The notes under the pieces are model-generated. The model did no database searches. It had not been told where the DNA came from and saw only the letters and a program-made list of their open reading frames with translations. Positions 44,502-56,420 of a stretch of DNA of 64,000 nt are shown piece by piece. The DNA comes from Zasmidium citrigriseum (lineage: Eukaryota > Ascomycota > Dothideomycetes > Mycosphaerellales > Mycosphaerellaceae): positions 558,001 to 622,000 of the forward strand of contig NHNW01000004.1 of NCBI GenBank assembly GCA_002786025.1. The letters are read 5' to 3'. Within the stretch, counting starts at the first letter, position 1. Every line of letters starts with the position of its first letter. The translations under genes were made by a program, and so were the position numbers.

Positions 44502-47500
44502 GGTGACAGAAATGAGAGTCGATGCTCTTCTTCGATGGTACTTGAAGATGGGGACACAGTGGAGATGCGAAGGGAGAGTGAGTTGGGTTGGTGATGTTGA
44601 ACTTTGAATGATGTACTTGCGAGAAAATGCGAGAGGAGACCACTTACCGCTCGCCTAGAAATCGTCGGCTATGCCTGGCATTCTCATCCGGAGGAGTAAT
44701 CCTCTACCTGTCAAGTCCACTTGTGCTGTATGCCCTGCCACATCACTCACAGCAGTGTGGGGCAACGATTTAAGCAGTCCGGACCTCGGCAGGCGTCATG
44801 CTCTCGATGTGGGTATACATGCGGCAGACATGTCGCAAAGAGCTCGTGCGATTTCTTTCGTCCTGTACAAGTGTTGCTGGTCGTAGGGAACATCGTGTGT
44901 CCGCGCAAGCCGCGTACGGCCGAAAGAACACCATTGTCCAGGTCTGGTAACATACCGCCGTATCTGAGTGACCACCAACGAAGTCATCTGCATTGCTGAT
45001 AAGCATATATCAGCGAATCTCGTACAATGTTCCAGTACGAGAAACGCTCTTACTGCATCCATCAGGAAGTCCGCGTCATTGCCACTGACTTCGGCGGTCG
45101 GTTTCGAACGCCATTCTAGAAAAGTAGAGGAACGCGGAGGATTGAGGGCAAACCGCCATCCTCCAAGCCCAACGACCAGTCGTCGCTAATAATACGACTG
45201 AAGCTGATTAGAAGGGATTTTGAGCAACCTTGACAGAAAGCCTCTTCTGCGGTCAATGACGCTCGTGCCACTGCGGCTTTGTATTGCAAGGTTGAAACGA
45301 GTGCCATCTCCCGGACATTGCCCTGAAACCACGCCTCTTTGTGGTAGTGATGGGTGGCTGGTACACATAGAAGCCTTGTGCTATAGTGTGGCGAATGCAT
45401 TTCAACATCTTGACCCAGCAGTTCGGTACCACATTTGGTTGAGCGGTGCTGTCGTCCAGTGCCTGAATGTCGCCTAATTGCAGGAACGGAGAGGCAGCTT
45501 CCCACTCGGGCTTCGCGGAAATCAAGAATTGCATGTGAGACCAGCCGTGCATAGAGTTGAATGACAGTCTTTCTCTGACCTCTTCGTCGGCCGGGGTTGA
45601 TGTCCAAGATGAACGTTATCGTAACGATGAGAGGGTTCGGCTCCATCAAGACCAGATCCGGCTTGAGTTTCGTCGACGTATCCCAGTGAAAGAAGTTCAG
45701 TAGAAGCTCGCGACGCCTTGGTTGAGACGTTCACGATTACGCTTGCCCGGGAAACCACAGCTGGTCTGTCCACTTCTTGTTAGAAAGGTGGCCGCGGATG
45801 TCGGTGTCCAGCCCTGACTTGACAACAAGCCTGTCTGTCCCGTTGTAGAACGAGCACAGTTCTTGCGATGAACGACTCAGTGGCATTTGGTGAATGCAGG
45901 GACTCATCTCTGACTGAGTCGCTGGTACGTCTCACACGTTTGCCCTGCCGCTGTCTCTTGGTCCCGAAGCGTCGGGAATGTAACACATGCCGCGGAGGCA
46001 TGCGAGTAATCGTCGTACAAGAGCATGATGATCTGCCGCAGCTGCGCTTTTTCACACATTTCTCTGTGTAGCATGGGCGAGCTCGACGCGTCCTGCGCTG
46101 TACAACAGGCGCGTCACGCCAGCAGTCGAAAGAGCGAAGTGCAGCAAGTCGGAAGATTGTCTGTAAGCTGCTCTCGGAGCTGGCAGCAAAGTTGGTTCGC
46201 AGGTTTGACGTGGACGAGTCGGTGTCGTGCAGGACAGCGTTGACGTAGAGACGGTTGGACGGTAAATTTGCGCCTCTCCGTGGTCAAGGACCCTGAGGTT
46301 AGCACGTTTTATTAAACCTTAACGAACGATTAGATTGATCGGCGGGTCTGCTCAAATATAGCCGCCGAGGAATGCGCACACGCAATGGCAGCAACGGCAA
46401 CCGTGGAAGACTCTGGGAGGTTGTCGCGGCGAGCAAAGTGGTGAGAAGAGCTTTCTTGCTCTGCTGCAGCTGCAATGCGAAAGTGTGTGCATGGCGCGCA
46501 CCCCCTGCATGAGCTGCATGAGCTACCAGGTGGTTTTGGGATGCGAACCCTCCGGGAGCGACGGCGATTCTTCCTTTGTCTTGGTGTTTCAAAGGGTTGC
46601 CCGAGGAGCGCCGGTGCCCGTGTTCACGAGCAAATTTGAGCTGAGACGCACACGTCCTCGAGCAAAGACAGAGGGTATCCCATGGTTCGAAGATGCGCCT
46701 GGAGAGACGAGTGCGAAAGATTGTCGTGGTTTGTGACACCTAAACGTTATAGAGCACGGGGTGGTGGAGCAGCGTCCCCACCTGCTGATAGACAAATACG
46801 GCTGGAGGCAGAGCCAGTCAACCAATCCCAGACGGCAGAGCGCTTGACGACGGTGCATACGCAAGATGGCGCTGGTCCAGGATGAGCCGAGCAGAGGCTA
46901 TGCCGCTCGCGGGCAGGGCAGCCGTTGTTCAAGCAAGATGAAGGCCTGCTGCCACGGATGATGAAAGGCTGTGGAGTCTCGACGGCCGCTCACCTGGCAA
47001 CGCTGGCTTAGGCTGGCGATTGTCGATGCCGCCAGATGGATGGCAGATGCGCAGATAGAGCCGTTGCATGGTACCTGGCGGTGGCCCGGGCGGATTGATA
47101 TGCCCCAGAAACGCAGTGACATGGGCGATCTTATAAGGACTGGGCGTGGCAGATCCGAGCACGACAACAGCAGCGACAAATGCAGCATTGCCGGCCAGCT
47201 GCGGCAGCATGCGGCATTGGTATGGATGCAGGCAGCGTGCGTGCTGTTCATGCACCGGGCCTCGACGTCCTCGTAATAATGTGCTCGCGGGGCGGGCGTG
47301 TGCCAGAGCCAGTGCAAAGAAAGCGAAAGCAAAGAAAACGCACGGGCCGCAGTGCAGGGAACACCCCCGTCGCTCTTCTGAGATTAGCGCTCCTTCCGCG
47401 TAGGGTGCAGCGTGCTGGGCGGCGTGGTGGCCTCCTCTCCTTCACTCACTTCTCCGCCGACGACATCCTCCTCCTCCTCTTCTGTCTCACCGGCCCCGCC

Positions 47501-47994
47501 AGGACTCGCCGCGCCGCCCACTCTTGCAGTCTACACACCGCCGTCGGTGTGTGCTGTGTCCACTCCTTTGCCGCCATTGTTTTCGTCGCTCCTTGTTGCC
47601 TACCGGCGGAGCCCTTCACCATCACTACCGCTGTGCCGCTCTGCGAGTGTGCCAGTCGACATTCAACATCTGTATGCGCCAGCCTGCATGCCCTGCCCGC
47701 CGCCCGCCGCCAGCGCTTCGTCTGCGTGTGTGCCGCGACTGACAACTCCTTCGCAGATAATACCGGTCTGCCATTGGCCTTGGACGCCCGCCGCCCTCGA
47801 CCCGCTGCTTCATTCGCCGTGCAGCCCTCGATACCCTTCCAACCGCATACCACCTGCAGTGGCCTGACCACGCCGCACCAGCCCTGCTCCACCAACTTTC
47901 GATGCGAGTCTCGATTCCATTCACCGGGCTCTCGTACCTATAGTCGCCCGACTGCCGGAGATTGCACTCGAGACAACTCTTTGTTCGACACGAA
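44502..47994. other. 3.5-kb intergenic region
   Basis: This holds the promoter of the CoA ligase and a long C/T-rich leader (about 47,400-47,990) for the proline-rich gene. Around 45,116-46,055 the minus strand has coding-like stretches in different frames that I cannot join into a gene (see findings). No RNA gene or repeat is recognised. Confidence 0.4.
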
Positions 47995-50670
47995 ATGACC
48001 GAGGTCGCATTCTCGCGCCCTCTGTCTGACAATTTCGGAGGAATGGCTTCGGCAGTGCCATTGACTGGTGCTGGCCCGCAAATCGAGATGCTTCCAAACC
48101 CAGACTTTTCGTTCCCCAGACTTCCACCGCCGAACGAGAATTCAGACTCTTCACGACCGAGTACCGGCCATGCTCGACCGCACTCCATGAACATGTCCGC
48201 ACGTCGCCCTCGGACTGCAGAGAATGCCCACCGGCGAGGAACGTCCATGCTGCCCAACTTCAGCTTCAATGTCAACGATGCCTCGGGACTCAGCGCAGAG
48301 CAACCTGATCCAACACAGACATCTCCTGCCCGGGGTGGTCATAGGAGAAACAACAGCGAATTCGTAGGTGGATTTGGGACGACTGCGGTTGTGAATTCCA
48401 GCCCGACTAAGGCTTCTGGCTCCATGCCCGTACCGGAGCGTAAGGGCCACAAAGGGCACACGAGATCGAGAGTTACTTTGTCGAGCAACGAACTGCACAT
48501 GGCCATGGGTCAATCCGAGATGCAGCCTCGCTTGAGCAGCAGTCTACCAGCCACGCCGCTCGAGCACCCCCTGCACGATTCGCAGGCCAATCAAGGAATC
48601 CTTCAAGACGGCTCTGAGCCCGCGAGACCACCATCACGACCTCGAGTAGAGTTTTCGGACAACGTGGAGTACATTCCACGCCCACTTTCGACCATCTCAT
48701 CAGAGACGGAAAGCTCACTCTCAACTGTCAGAGGCCATTCTGTCAACAACAGCATTTCCTCCGTATTGAGTTTGAGCACGCCGAGTCCTCCAGCATCACG
48801 ACCACGAGCAATCTCTTTGGAGACGACCATGGAAGATGAGCCAAGCTACCGTGCCAAGTCGTCTCTGGAACTCAGCAAGCGGATCGAGCGAGAGGGGCAA
48901 TGGCTTAAGGGGGTATCCTCCCGCGAGAACATGAAGCGGCCGTATTCAGAGCCTGTGACGGAACCTTCCAAATTGACCATTGTGCCGAACCCTCCTCCTG
49001 TCAAAGCCCGACCGGCGCACAAGAAGAGGCAATCGATCGGCCATGCCCTTGGCTTCGACCGGAGAAGGAGCGAACCAGCCATTGGCATGCACGCGAGTGA
49101 GCCTTCACGGCTTTCTGCATTGTCGTTGCAGGAAACCTCATCGAGCGAAGAGGCATCCGCGAGAGACAACGCCCAGTCAACTGATCGACGTTCCTCTTCG
49201 CGAAAGCTCAAGGACTGGGCAGTGTCCAAGATATCTCGCAGATCCAGAGACAGCGTCAAGTCGCAGCCTGAGCAACTCGGAGTTCGTGATCAGCAGGCGC
49301 CTGATGCGAGCCCTGCCAGCGTGCCAGCAGCAGCTGAGACCGACCTCGACGCTGTTTTCAATCTCGATGCTGACGACATTCCTGCCAGCAACGACCGCCC
49401 TCGCCGACAGTTCGAATTCCTCCCGCCGAGCAGTGTTCAGTACGACGATGACGACGATGGTGCAGACCTTGGCACGGTACTGGATCTGGATGCAGCACTC
49501 GGACCCTTCAAGACACCGACCACGAACATTCGACCACGGAAAGAGATGCACAGCAGCCGCGGAACGAGGGATTTCGTCGGGCCAGGACTTCACTATCAGC
49601 CGAATCCGATGCATCGCAGAACGGAGAGTGCTCCAATGCTCACTCCTTTCGAGCAAAACAGAAGCTCGAGTCCTCCACAAGCAGCCATGGCCGACGTCTT
49701 TGAGGAGGATGAAGAGCACGAGGAGCAGGAAGAGAGCATGGCAAGACCTACGAGCGCTCACTCTGCCCAGGACGAGGAAGGCAGCACGGGAGTGAAAATC
49801 GTTGACTCGGATCTCAGCGCCACCAACTCGACCCCCAGTCTTGGCTTCGAAGATGGCCTCCGCATCCAACACGATGAATGGGAGCTGGAACGCCCGACGA
49901 CCTCGTACGGCAACATGGGCTCAAGACTTTCTACGCCAATTCTCGACCGACGAGCATCATCGGTCATTGAAGACACGATTTTCGAGGAGTCCAGCCCCGT
50001 GGAGCCCGCCATCGTTGAGGCCCATGAGGAGCCAAGAGCACACTCGCTTACAAAGTCCTCAGACAGCAGCGAGACTCCCACCATTCTGGCCACCGAGAGT
50101 GGCATGTTGGCTTTGCCGGACAGCCAGCAATCGTTGACGACACCTGAAAGCTATCAGTCATCAGCATTCTCTTCACCAGATTTCCGAGGACGACAGAGCT
50201 CCTTTGACACCTCCCGAGTGGGTACTTCAGCTTCCTCCATTGCCGACAACCGGACCATCAGCTCGTGCACGACAGGCGAGCAAGCACAAGAAGTGCGCAT
50301 GTCGGTAGATGACGTGCCATCGCTGACCAGCAGCCGTTCCACGATGCTGAGCACGATGCACGCGAATAATTCGCGGCGAGAAATCAATGGCTTGCGCACT
50401 CCGTCGGTGGCATCTGGCACTCTCGACTCTGCAGCCATTGCCAACGAGCGGCGACGCAAACGCTCGAGCATCCAGAGCCTCTCACAACTGGTCGGCAACT
50501 CGTTCGGACCCAGATCAAACGGACTAGATGAAGACGCTCGACCTCAGACAGCTTCCGACTCGCTCACGCCCAGCATGGCTCCCAAGAAGAAAGAACACCG
50601 TCTGAAGAAGCTCATGGGAGCACTGTGGAAGACCAAGCACCGACAAGCGAGCACCTCGACAATCTCGTAG
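47995..50670 (+). CDS. Ser/Pro-rich protein, fungal 'cell wall proline-rich' type
   Basis: A single exon of 891 residues starts at MTEVAFSRPLSDNFGG; the open frame extends a few codons upstream without an earlier ATG. Most of the protein is low-complexity, Ser/Pro/Thr/Arg-rich and disordered. Short conserved-looking islands include RRGTSMLPNFSFN, RGGHRRNNSEFVGGFGTT, KGHKGHTRSRVTLSSNEL and RPRVEFSDNVEYIPRPLSTISSETESS. It has acidic patches (EEDEEHEEQEE) and a basic C-terminus, KKKEHRLKKLMGALWKTKHRQ. There is no signal peptide or membrane segment, so despite the common fungal label it is probably intracellular. RRxS and SP sites suggest kinase control, which is inference. The family name rests on recalled annotation of Aspergillus relatives, and function is unknown. 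Confidence 0.75.
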   Translation: MTEVAFSRPLSDNFGGMASAVPLTGAGPQIEMLPNPDFSFPRLPPPNENSDSSRPSTGHARPHSMNMSARRPRTAENAHRRGTSMLPNFSFNVNDASGLSAEQPDPTQTSPARGGHRRNNSEFVGGFGTTAVVNSSPTKASGSMPVPERKGHKGHTRSRVTLSSNELHMAMGQSEMQPRLSSSLPATPLEHPLHDSQANQGILQDGSEPARPPSRPRVEFSDNVEYIPRPLSTISSETESSLSTVRGHSVNNSISSVLSLSTPSPPASRPRAISLETTMEDEPSYRAKSSLELSKRIEREGQWLKGVSSRENMKRPYSEPVTEPSKLTIVPNPPPVKARPAHKKRQSIGHALGFDRRRSEPAIGMHASEPSRLSALSLQETSSSEEASARDNAQSTDRRSSSRKLKDWAVSKISRRSRDSVKSQPEQLGVRDQQAPDASPASVPAAAETDLDAVFNLDADDIPASNDRPRRQFEFLPPSSVQYDDDDDGADLGTVLDLDAALGPFKTPTTNIRPRKEMHSSRGTRDFVGPGLHYQPNPMHRRTESAPMLTPFEQNRSSSPPQAAMADVFEEDEEHEEQEESMARPTSAHSAQDEEGSTGVKIVDSDLSATNSTPSLGFEDGLRIQHDEWELERPTTSYGNMGSRLSTPILDRRASSVIEDTIFEESSPVEPAIVEAHEEPRAHSLTKSSDSSETPTILATESGMLALPDSQQSLTTPESYQSSAFSSPDFRGRQSSFDTSRVGTSASSIADNRTISSCTTGEQAQEVRMSVDDVPSLTSSRSTMLSTMHANNSRREINGLRTPSVASGTLDSAAIANERRRKRSSIQSLSQLVGNSFGPRSNGLDEDARPQTASDSLTPSMAPKKKEHRLKKLMGALWKTKHRQASTSTIS

Positions 50671-51648
50671 GACAGCATCGGCTGCTTACGTTTACTGTAA
50701 TGATAGTTAATATTCGGGCGCACGAAGGGATTGAGGCTTTTATGAGCGTTATGCATTGCAGGAATCATTCGACAGGGACTCTGATGGAGCTTTTGGATTG
50801 GGCGAGGGTGGGGTTTTGACATTTTGCGGGAGTTACCAGGGAGGGTGTTCATGTAGAGACGTGCCCTTTGATCATGGTTCACGCCATCGTCAGAGCGCGA
50901 GCGGGTGGCGATTGTTGTCACTCATACATGGTACGATGAGGAACTGGTCACGTCTATGTAGCTGTGATCTGGGACGGGTCACCACGAAGTATGCATAGTC
51001 AGAGTATAGCACGCGATTGATGAACAATGAAGGCTTCGATTGTGACTATTCTCAAAGCTTGTCAATTGAAAGATATCAAACATTTCTCAGACCTGTTTCT
51101 CACTCATCGATACCAACTAATGGCGTAGTTGACGTGGTCAATGCGCCGACGCCGGACTCCATCTCCTCTTGCTCGACATCTGCGCTTCGACTTTCGCCAT
51201 CGCAACATCATCATCTTCGCCTTCGATATTGCACATTCAATATGCAGATAAAGAGCGGTCGGATAGGTCCTCGCTGCCCATCTCCACCTCCCGAAATCAA
51301 GTCCCTTCGCCTCCCACGACAACGACACTCTTGGCAATCTCGCCTCGCTGTGATATAACCCGGGCACTCAGCATGACCTCCTCACTCTGGAAATGCACCC
51401 GGCTTGGGGTTGGCTTGGCTGTGGACGAATGATGCGAGATCACGTCTTGTGTTTGGTGGACTAGATGGCCGGTCGTTCATCTACACCTCCCTGTCTCTTT
51501 ATGCAGGTCCTTTCTGCATCCCGTCTTGGCGAGACGATATGCTGCATGAGGAGATGGAGGGGAGAGGTATAAATTGAGAAGGTGAGGTCGTGTCCTTGCT
51601 GCGAGTCCTCGCTTTTCGTTGTTCTGTATGGACGGTCAGTCGATTGTC
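50671..51648. other. Intergenic region upstream of the lyase gene
   Basis: No gene is supported in these 978 bp. The right end has a TATA box (separate entry), and the left end is the 3' UTR of the proline-rich gene. Confidence 0.5.
51569..51575 (+). promoter_or_regulatory. TATA box of the lyase gene
   Basis: TATAAAT lies 80 bp before the chosen start codon. This spacing suggests transcription begins near 51,600 with a short leader, and so supports a start at 51628 or 51649. TATA boxes are common in regulated, substrate-induced fungal enzyme genes. Confidence 0.5.
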
Positions 51649-54472
51649 ATGTCTCGTGTCTCGCGAGGTCTTCTGGCCGGGTTGGCGCTACTGCTTCCAG
51701 TCCATGGTCAATCTTTCACTAATCGTTCCTCATCCGAGAGTGCGACTGTCCGTTGGATAGGAGACACGCCTTCGTACAACTTTGGGACCACCTTTGGCTT
51801 GCCTTGGGAAGAGGGAAGATTCGATCCGAACAATACGCAGTTCTCTCTTTCTGGTGGCGCTCCTCTCCAGTCTTGGGTTACGGCATACTGGCGAGATGGG
51901 TCGATAAAGTGGACAGGCCATGCTGTACCGGGATCGGACGATGTCCTCGAGGAACTGACCGTTACTGCCTCACGAGGAGGGTTGGGCCAATCCCAGTCTG
52001 GAGGTCTCTCTGTGACGGACTCAGCTGAACATGTGGCCGTCGACACGGGCAAGATCAGGGTCACTTTTCCCAAAGAAGGGGATACTCTTGTTCAGGAGAT
52101 CACGTCAGCAAATGGCAAAGTCGTCGGACAATACGGCAGACTGGTTCTTCATTCTCAGTCTGGAATCAGCGACGACGTCGAAGACAGGACGAACTCCTCT
52201 GTATCGTACTTCAACTTTCAGAGCAACATCAAGAACGTCTCTGTGTCCGGTGAAACCGCAGTACGAGCTCTCGTCACAATCCGAGGATCACATCGACTCA
52301 CCAATGACGGCAATCACGAAGACTGGCTTCCGTTCATTGTTCGCTTCTACTTGTACGCCAACTCTGATGCCATTCGCATCATACACACTCTGATATACGA
52401 CGGCGACGCTGAGCAAGACTTCATTTCCGGGATCGGCGTTCGGTTCGAAGTCCCTCTCGCTGACGAGGAGTTGTACAATCGACATATTCGTCTAGCTGGT
52501 GTCGATGGAGGACTCCTCAACGAAGCCGTCAAAGGCATCACAGGCCTCCGACGAGATCCTGGCGAGGAGGTTCGAGCTGCTCAGTTTGAGGGCATAGAAA
52601 CACCTGATATCAGCACTTGGGACACCCGTGTGTCTGAGAGGATGCAGTGGATTCCGAATTGGAATGATTATAGTCTTACGCAGCTTTCGCCTGATGGATT
52701 TAACTTGAAGAAGAGGACTGAACCTGGACAGAGTTGGGTGAAAATTCCTGGATCGTAAGTTCAAATAATTGGTTTATCACGAAACCTGTATGCTGATGAT
52801 ATGAAGCACTCGTTCTGGTGGCCTAGCATATCTCGGAGGCGCCACGACTGGTGGTCTCGCAATTGGCCTTCGTGACTTCTGGAAACGATATCCAACTGCA
52901 CTTGACATCAGAAACGCGGCGTCTGACACTGGTGAGATCACTATTTGGATCTACAGTCCAGCTGCTGAGCCTTTGGATCTGCGTCCGTATCATGATGGCC
53001 TTGGTCAGGATACGTACGAAGAGCAGCTGGACGCCTTGGAGATCACGTATGAGGACTATGAGCCAGGATTCGATACACCCTTTGGCATAGCCAGGACGAA
53101 CGAGCTGTACATCTACGCCTTCGATTCGACGCCTTCTCACGATCAAATGTCCGGCCTTACAAACTACACCAACAACCCTCCAGTCTTGTATGCAGACCCA
53201 GCCTATGTTCAGGAGACCAAGGCACTGGGAAACTACTGGGCTGTGCCAGACAACTCCACCAGTCTTGCGGAAAGGATCGAAAGCAATATGGACTTCCTCA
53301 ACGAGTTCTACCAGAACCAGGTCGAAGACCGTAGATGGTATGGCTTCCTCGACTACGGCGATTTCATGCACACCTATGATCCAGATCGACATCAGTGGAG
53401 ATATGACATTGGTGGCTACGCCTGGGATAACAGCGAACTCAGCCCCGATCTCTTCTTCTGGAACTACTTCCTTCGCACTGCTCGCGAGGATGTCTACCGC
53501 TTTTCAGAGGCTATGACGCGGCACACTGGCGAGGTCGATGTATACCACATTGGAGACTGGAAGGGCCTTGGGACCAGACATGGCGTGCAGCACTGGGGCG
53601 ATAGTGCAAAGCAGGCACGTATCTCCACGGCCCAGTACCGCAAGATCTTCTACTTCGTCTCCGGCGGCGACGAGCGTGTTGGCGAGCTGTTGGAGGAAAC
53701 ACTGGACACGGACAAGACCTACTCCATCCTCGACCCCAACCGCAAAGTCCGCGAAGACGGCTGGACGCCCTCTCCTGATAGCCTTGCCACAATCGGCCTT
53801 GGAACAGACTGGTCCGCCCTCGCAGCCAGCTGGCTAGTCGAATACGAACGCCGCGGTTCTCGCTGGCAAGAAGCCAGAACAAAACTCACCAACACTCTCA
53901 CCGGCATCGCAAACCTCACCAACGGCTTCGTGACTGGCTCCGGCCTCTACAATTCCACCGACGGCACTCTCTCACCACCACCGACAGATCCAGAGAACGA
54001 AGGCATCGTCGCCCTGTCCCATCTCTCCGCCGCTTTCGGCCTCATGGAAGTCATTGCCGAGATAATCCAATACTACGGCCCAACCCTCCCCTCAGGTTTC
54101 GAAGACGCCTGGCTGGACTACTGCTACTACTACCGCGCGCCTGCCATTGAGCAGGAAGCCCGCTTTGGCACCAATTGGACCCGGGCGGCTAGTCTTCGAC
54201 AGGTCCATTCGAGATTACTGGCGTATGCGGCGTGGCGGACGGGGAATGAGACGCTCGCGGCGAGAGCGTGGTCGGAGTTCGAGGCTGATGGGTTAAATAC
54301 TACGGCGGAGTGGGAGGTTGAGAGGATTGATGGGCCGGAGAGTCTGAGTGCTGTTGATGAGGCGACTTGGATTAGTACGAATGAGGCGGCGAATTATGGG
54401 TTGGCGGCGGTTGTGAATTTGGCGTATATTGGGGAGAGCCTGAGTGGTGAGGCGGAGGTTTTTGAAGAGTAA
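51649..54472 (+). CDS. Secreted exo-rhamnogalacturonan lyase-like protein (PcRGLX/YetA, PL26 type)
   Basis: Two exons (51649-52754, 52807-54472; 52-nt intron ending ATGAAG) encode 923 residues. MSRVSRGLLAGLALLLPVHGQ is a good secretory signal peptide; an upstream in-frame ATG (51628) would only add seven residues. The mature N-terminus has TVRWIGDTPSYNFGTTFGLPW, WRDGSIKWTGHA and FIVRFYLYANSDAIRIIHTLIYDG, the YetA/PcRGLX-like N-terminal beta domain. The middle and C-terminal parts hold RSGGLAYLGGATTGGLAIGLRDFWKRYP, YGFLDYGDFMH, DPDRHQWRYDIGGYAWDN, HIGDWKGLGTRHGVQHWGDS and a helical tail, matching the (alpha/alpha)-barrel part. Many NxS/T sites suggest N-glycosylation. PL26 enzymes release unsaturated galacturonosyl-rhamnose from pectic rhamnogalacturonan I outside the cell. 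It is the last gene before the transposon island and shows no obvious RIP-like composition or internal stop. Confidence 0.87.
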
Positions 54473-54754
54473 GAGTCAGTTTATGGATCGATGTGACCAG
54501 GTGCTGTGTAAGCTGGTCTCAAGCATCGTCTTTGTAACACTCCTGAGATGTTCTCAGTGTTCCGGCCAGAACAGAAGATTTGCCTAATCTGTCGACAACG
54601 ACTGACAGTCTGGCAAGCTTTTTGACAGCTTAGCCTCGTACGATTATCTGGGGAGTTGCGACCTCCCAGCTTAAGTCGAAGGAGGTAGGCTGGCTCTATA
54701 AAAGAAGTAGAAGCTGGTTGTTGATATGTTCTAGCCAACGCTTCCAAATCTTTA
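54473..54754. other. 3' flank of the lyase gene up to the island boundary
   Basis: This short stretch still has normal base composition with ordinary CpA and TpG frequencies. The change to saturated TpA sequence follows directly after it, at about 54,755. Confidence 0.6.
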
Positions 54755-54868
54755 GGCCTCGTTTACTGCGATTCGAATCTAACCGATTCGTACTATTATT
54801 AGTATATAATATTGTCGCTCCGATATCGTCGAATCTAACACCGATCTTGTTTACTATCGATTCGAATC
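54755..54868. repeat. Candidate left terminus of a DNA transposon with subterminal repeats
   Basis: The island begins TTA|GGCCTCGTTTACT, compatible with a 3-bp TTA target duplication of PIF/Harbinger elements. Two similar segments, each containing TTTACT followed by the palindrome GATTCGAATC (54770-54779 and 54859-54868), form a subterminal direct repeat. A matching right terminus was not found by eye, so this is tentative. Confidence 0.4.
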
Positions 54869-55099
54869 TCGTCTACTAGATCTAGCGAATCTCTTAGACT
54901 TTCTAATATTAGTATAAAATTCGAAATTCGATAAGAGAGTTAGATTTTCTACCCTATACGTAACTTTATAGTAGAGCTACTATAATATTAGCGGCTATAC
55001 GTAATATTAATCTCTTATCTTAAATATATTATTATTAATAGTAGTCTCTTAATCTAAGCTCTTCTAATATCTATAGATTAACGGCTTAAGCTCGCTACT

Positions 55100-56420
55100 A
55101 CGTTAACTACTACGAATTAACTTAAGAGCGTTATAGTAGTAGTAGTAGTTAAAGAAGAAAGATATAAGCGTACCTACGAGCTATATTACTACTAGCTACC
55201 TAGAGTTATTAATATATTACTAGAGCCTAGCCGTAGCGTAGAAGTAGCCTATCTAATTAAGGAAGGTCTAGAGGAATATTACTTATAAACGACACGCCTT
55301 TAAAGGTCGGTATTTATAGATTTAGTAGCTAAGTTAAAGTAATATAGACTAGGCGAGGTAGGTAAAGGACTCGGCGGCCGTATAATATCGCCTAAGGAAG
55401 CGATAGTAATATTTCTTAAGTATTATACCTACGGATCGACGATAATAGCTCTACGGTTAAAATATTAGTACTTAACTACCTTACCGAAGCGCTTAATCTA
55501 TAGTATTACTCGCCTACTATATTAGATAGCGGCTAACTAGATTAAGCCGCTAAGTAATCTACTCTCGCTACTAGTATCGAATCTAAAGGCCTAGCTATAC
55601 CTAAAGGGTTATATAGGCGCCGTAGATAGTACCTATATACCCGCCTACGTAACCGAAGATAATAATAGGTAGGCGTAGCGGAGTTATAAGGCGGGTATTA
55701 CGTAGAATATAATAGCCGCCTACGACTTTAATAGTAACTTTATATATATCTAAGGTAGCTATAAAGGGTTAGTAAACGATAAGATAGTAATACGCTACGT
55801 ACGTCGCTACGGATTTAATATACTAGCTAGTACCTATTATTTAGCGGACGCTAGGTATAATACGTCGAAGGAGCTATTAACGCTATATCTAAGAACTAAG
55901 TACTACCTACGCGAGTATAGAGCGTTAAACTAGAAGCTAGAGACTAAGAAAGAGCTCTTTAACCTACGCTATTCCTAGTTTAGGAACTATATTAAGCGGC
56001 TATTTAGTATATAGAAGATTAGATAGCGGGTATTACGTAATAGGCCTAATACTAGTACTAGTATTCGCTAATAGGTACGATTCGTAACTACGTTAGCCGT
56101 AGTCTATAACTTTATTAATCGGTACCCTAATATAATAGTAGACGATAGTATTAAGGACTAGTAGCTAGAGGATCGAGATATAGGCTTTAAGGTAGATTAT
56201 AACGAGGAGCTAGCGTAGTAGAATCCTCGAATAGTAGCTATCCGTAATCGTATCGCTTCTAAGATATAGATAGACTACTAGTAGTACCTAGGCTATAGAT
56301 TCGTCGGTATAGGTAGTAATAACTAAGAGGAAGGTATTAGGATACGCGCTAGCCGCCGTAGACGATAAGAAGGTAATAAAGAAGGTAGTTATTATAGATA
56401 GAAAGGATTAAAGTTATAAG
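55100..56420 (+). pseudogene. PIF/Harbinger (DDE_Tnp_4, ALP1-like) transposase remnant
   Basis: One frame keeps recognisable transposase blocks: GAVDSTYIPAYV with the first catalytic Asp codon at 55625-55627, YYLADARYNTSKELLTLYLRT with the second Asp at 55847-55849, and LRYSQFRNYIKRLFS, where family members have Glu. All three blocks are in the same frame. The Glu position is a Lys codon (AAG, 55994-55996), explained by TpG-to-TpA in ATT-GAG. Many TAG codons interrupt the frame where Gln is expected. The element is therefore dead by point mutation, not by indels. PIF/Harbinger elements move by cut-and-paste and usually need a second Myb-like protein, which I did not identify. The ends of the pseudogene are approximate. 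Confidence 0.72.

Noticed and set aside
47180..47998. 272-codon plus-strand frame before the proline-rich gene
   Set aside because: It is the C/T-rich leader of that gene, in a different frame, with low-complexity translation.
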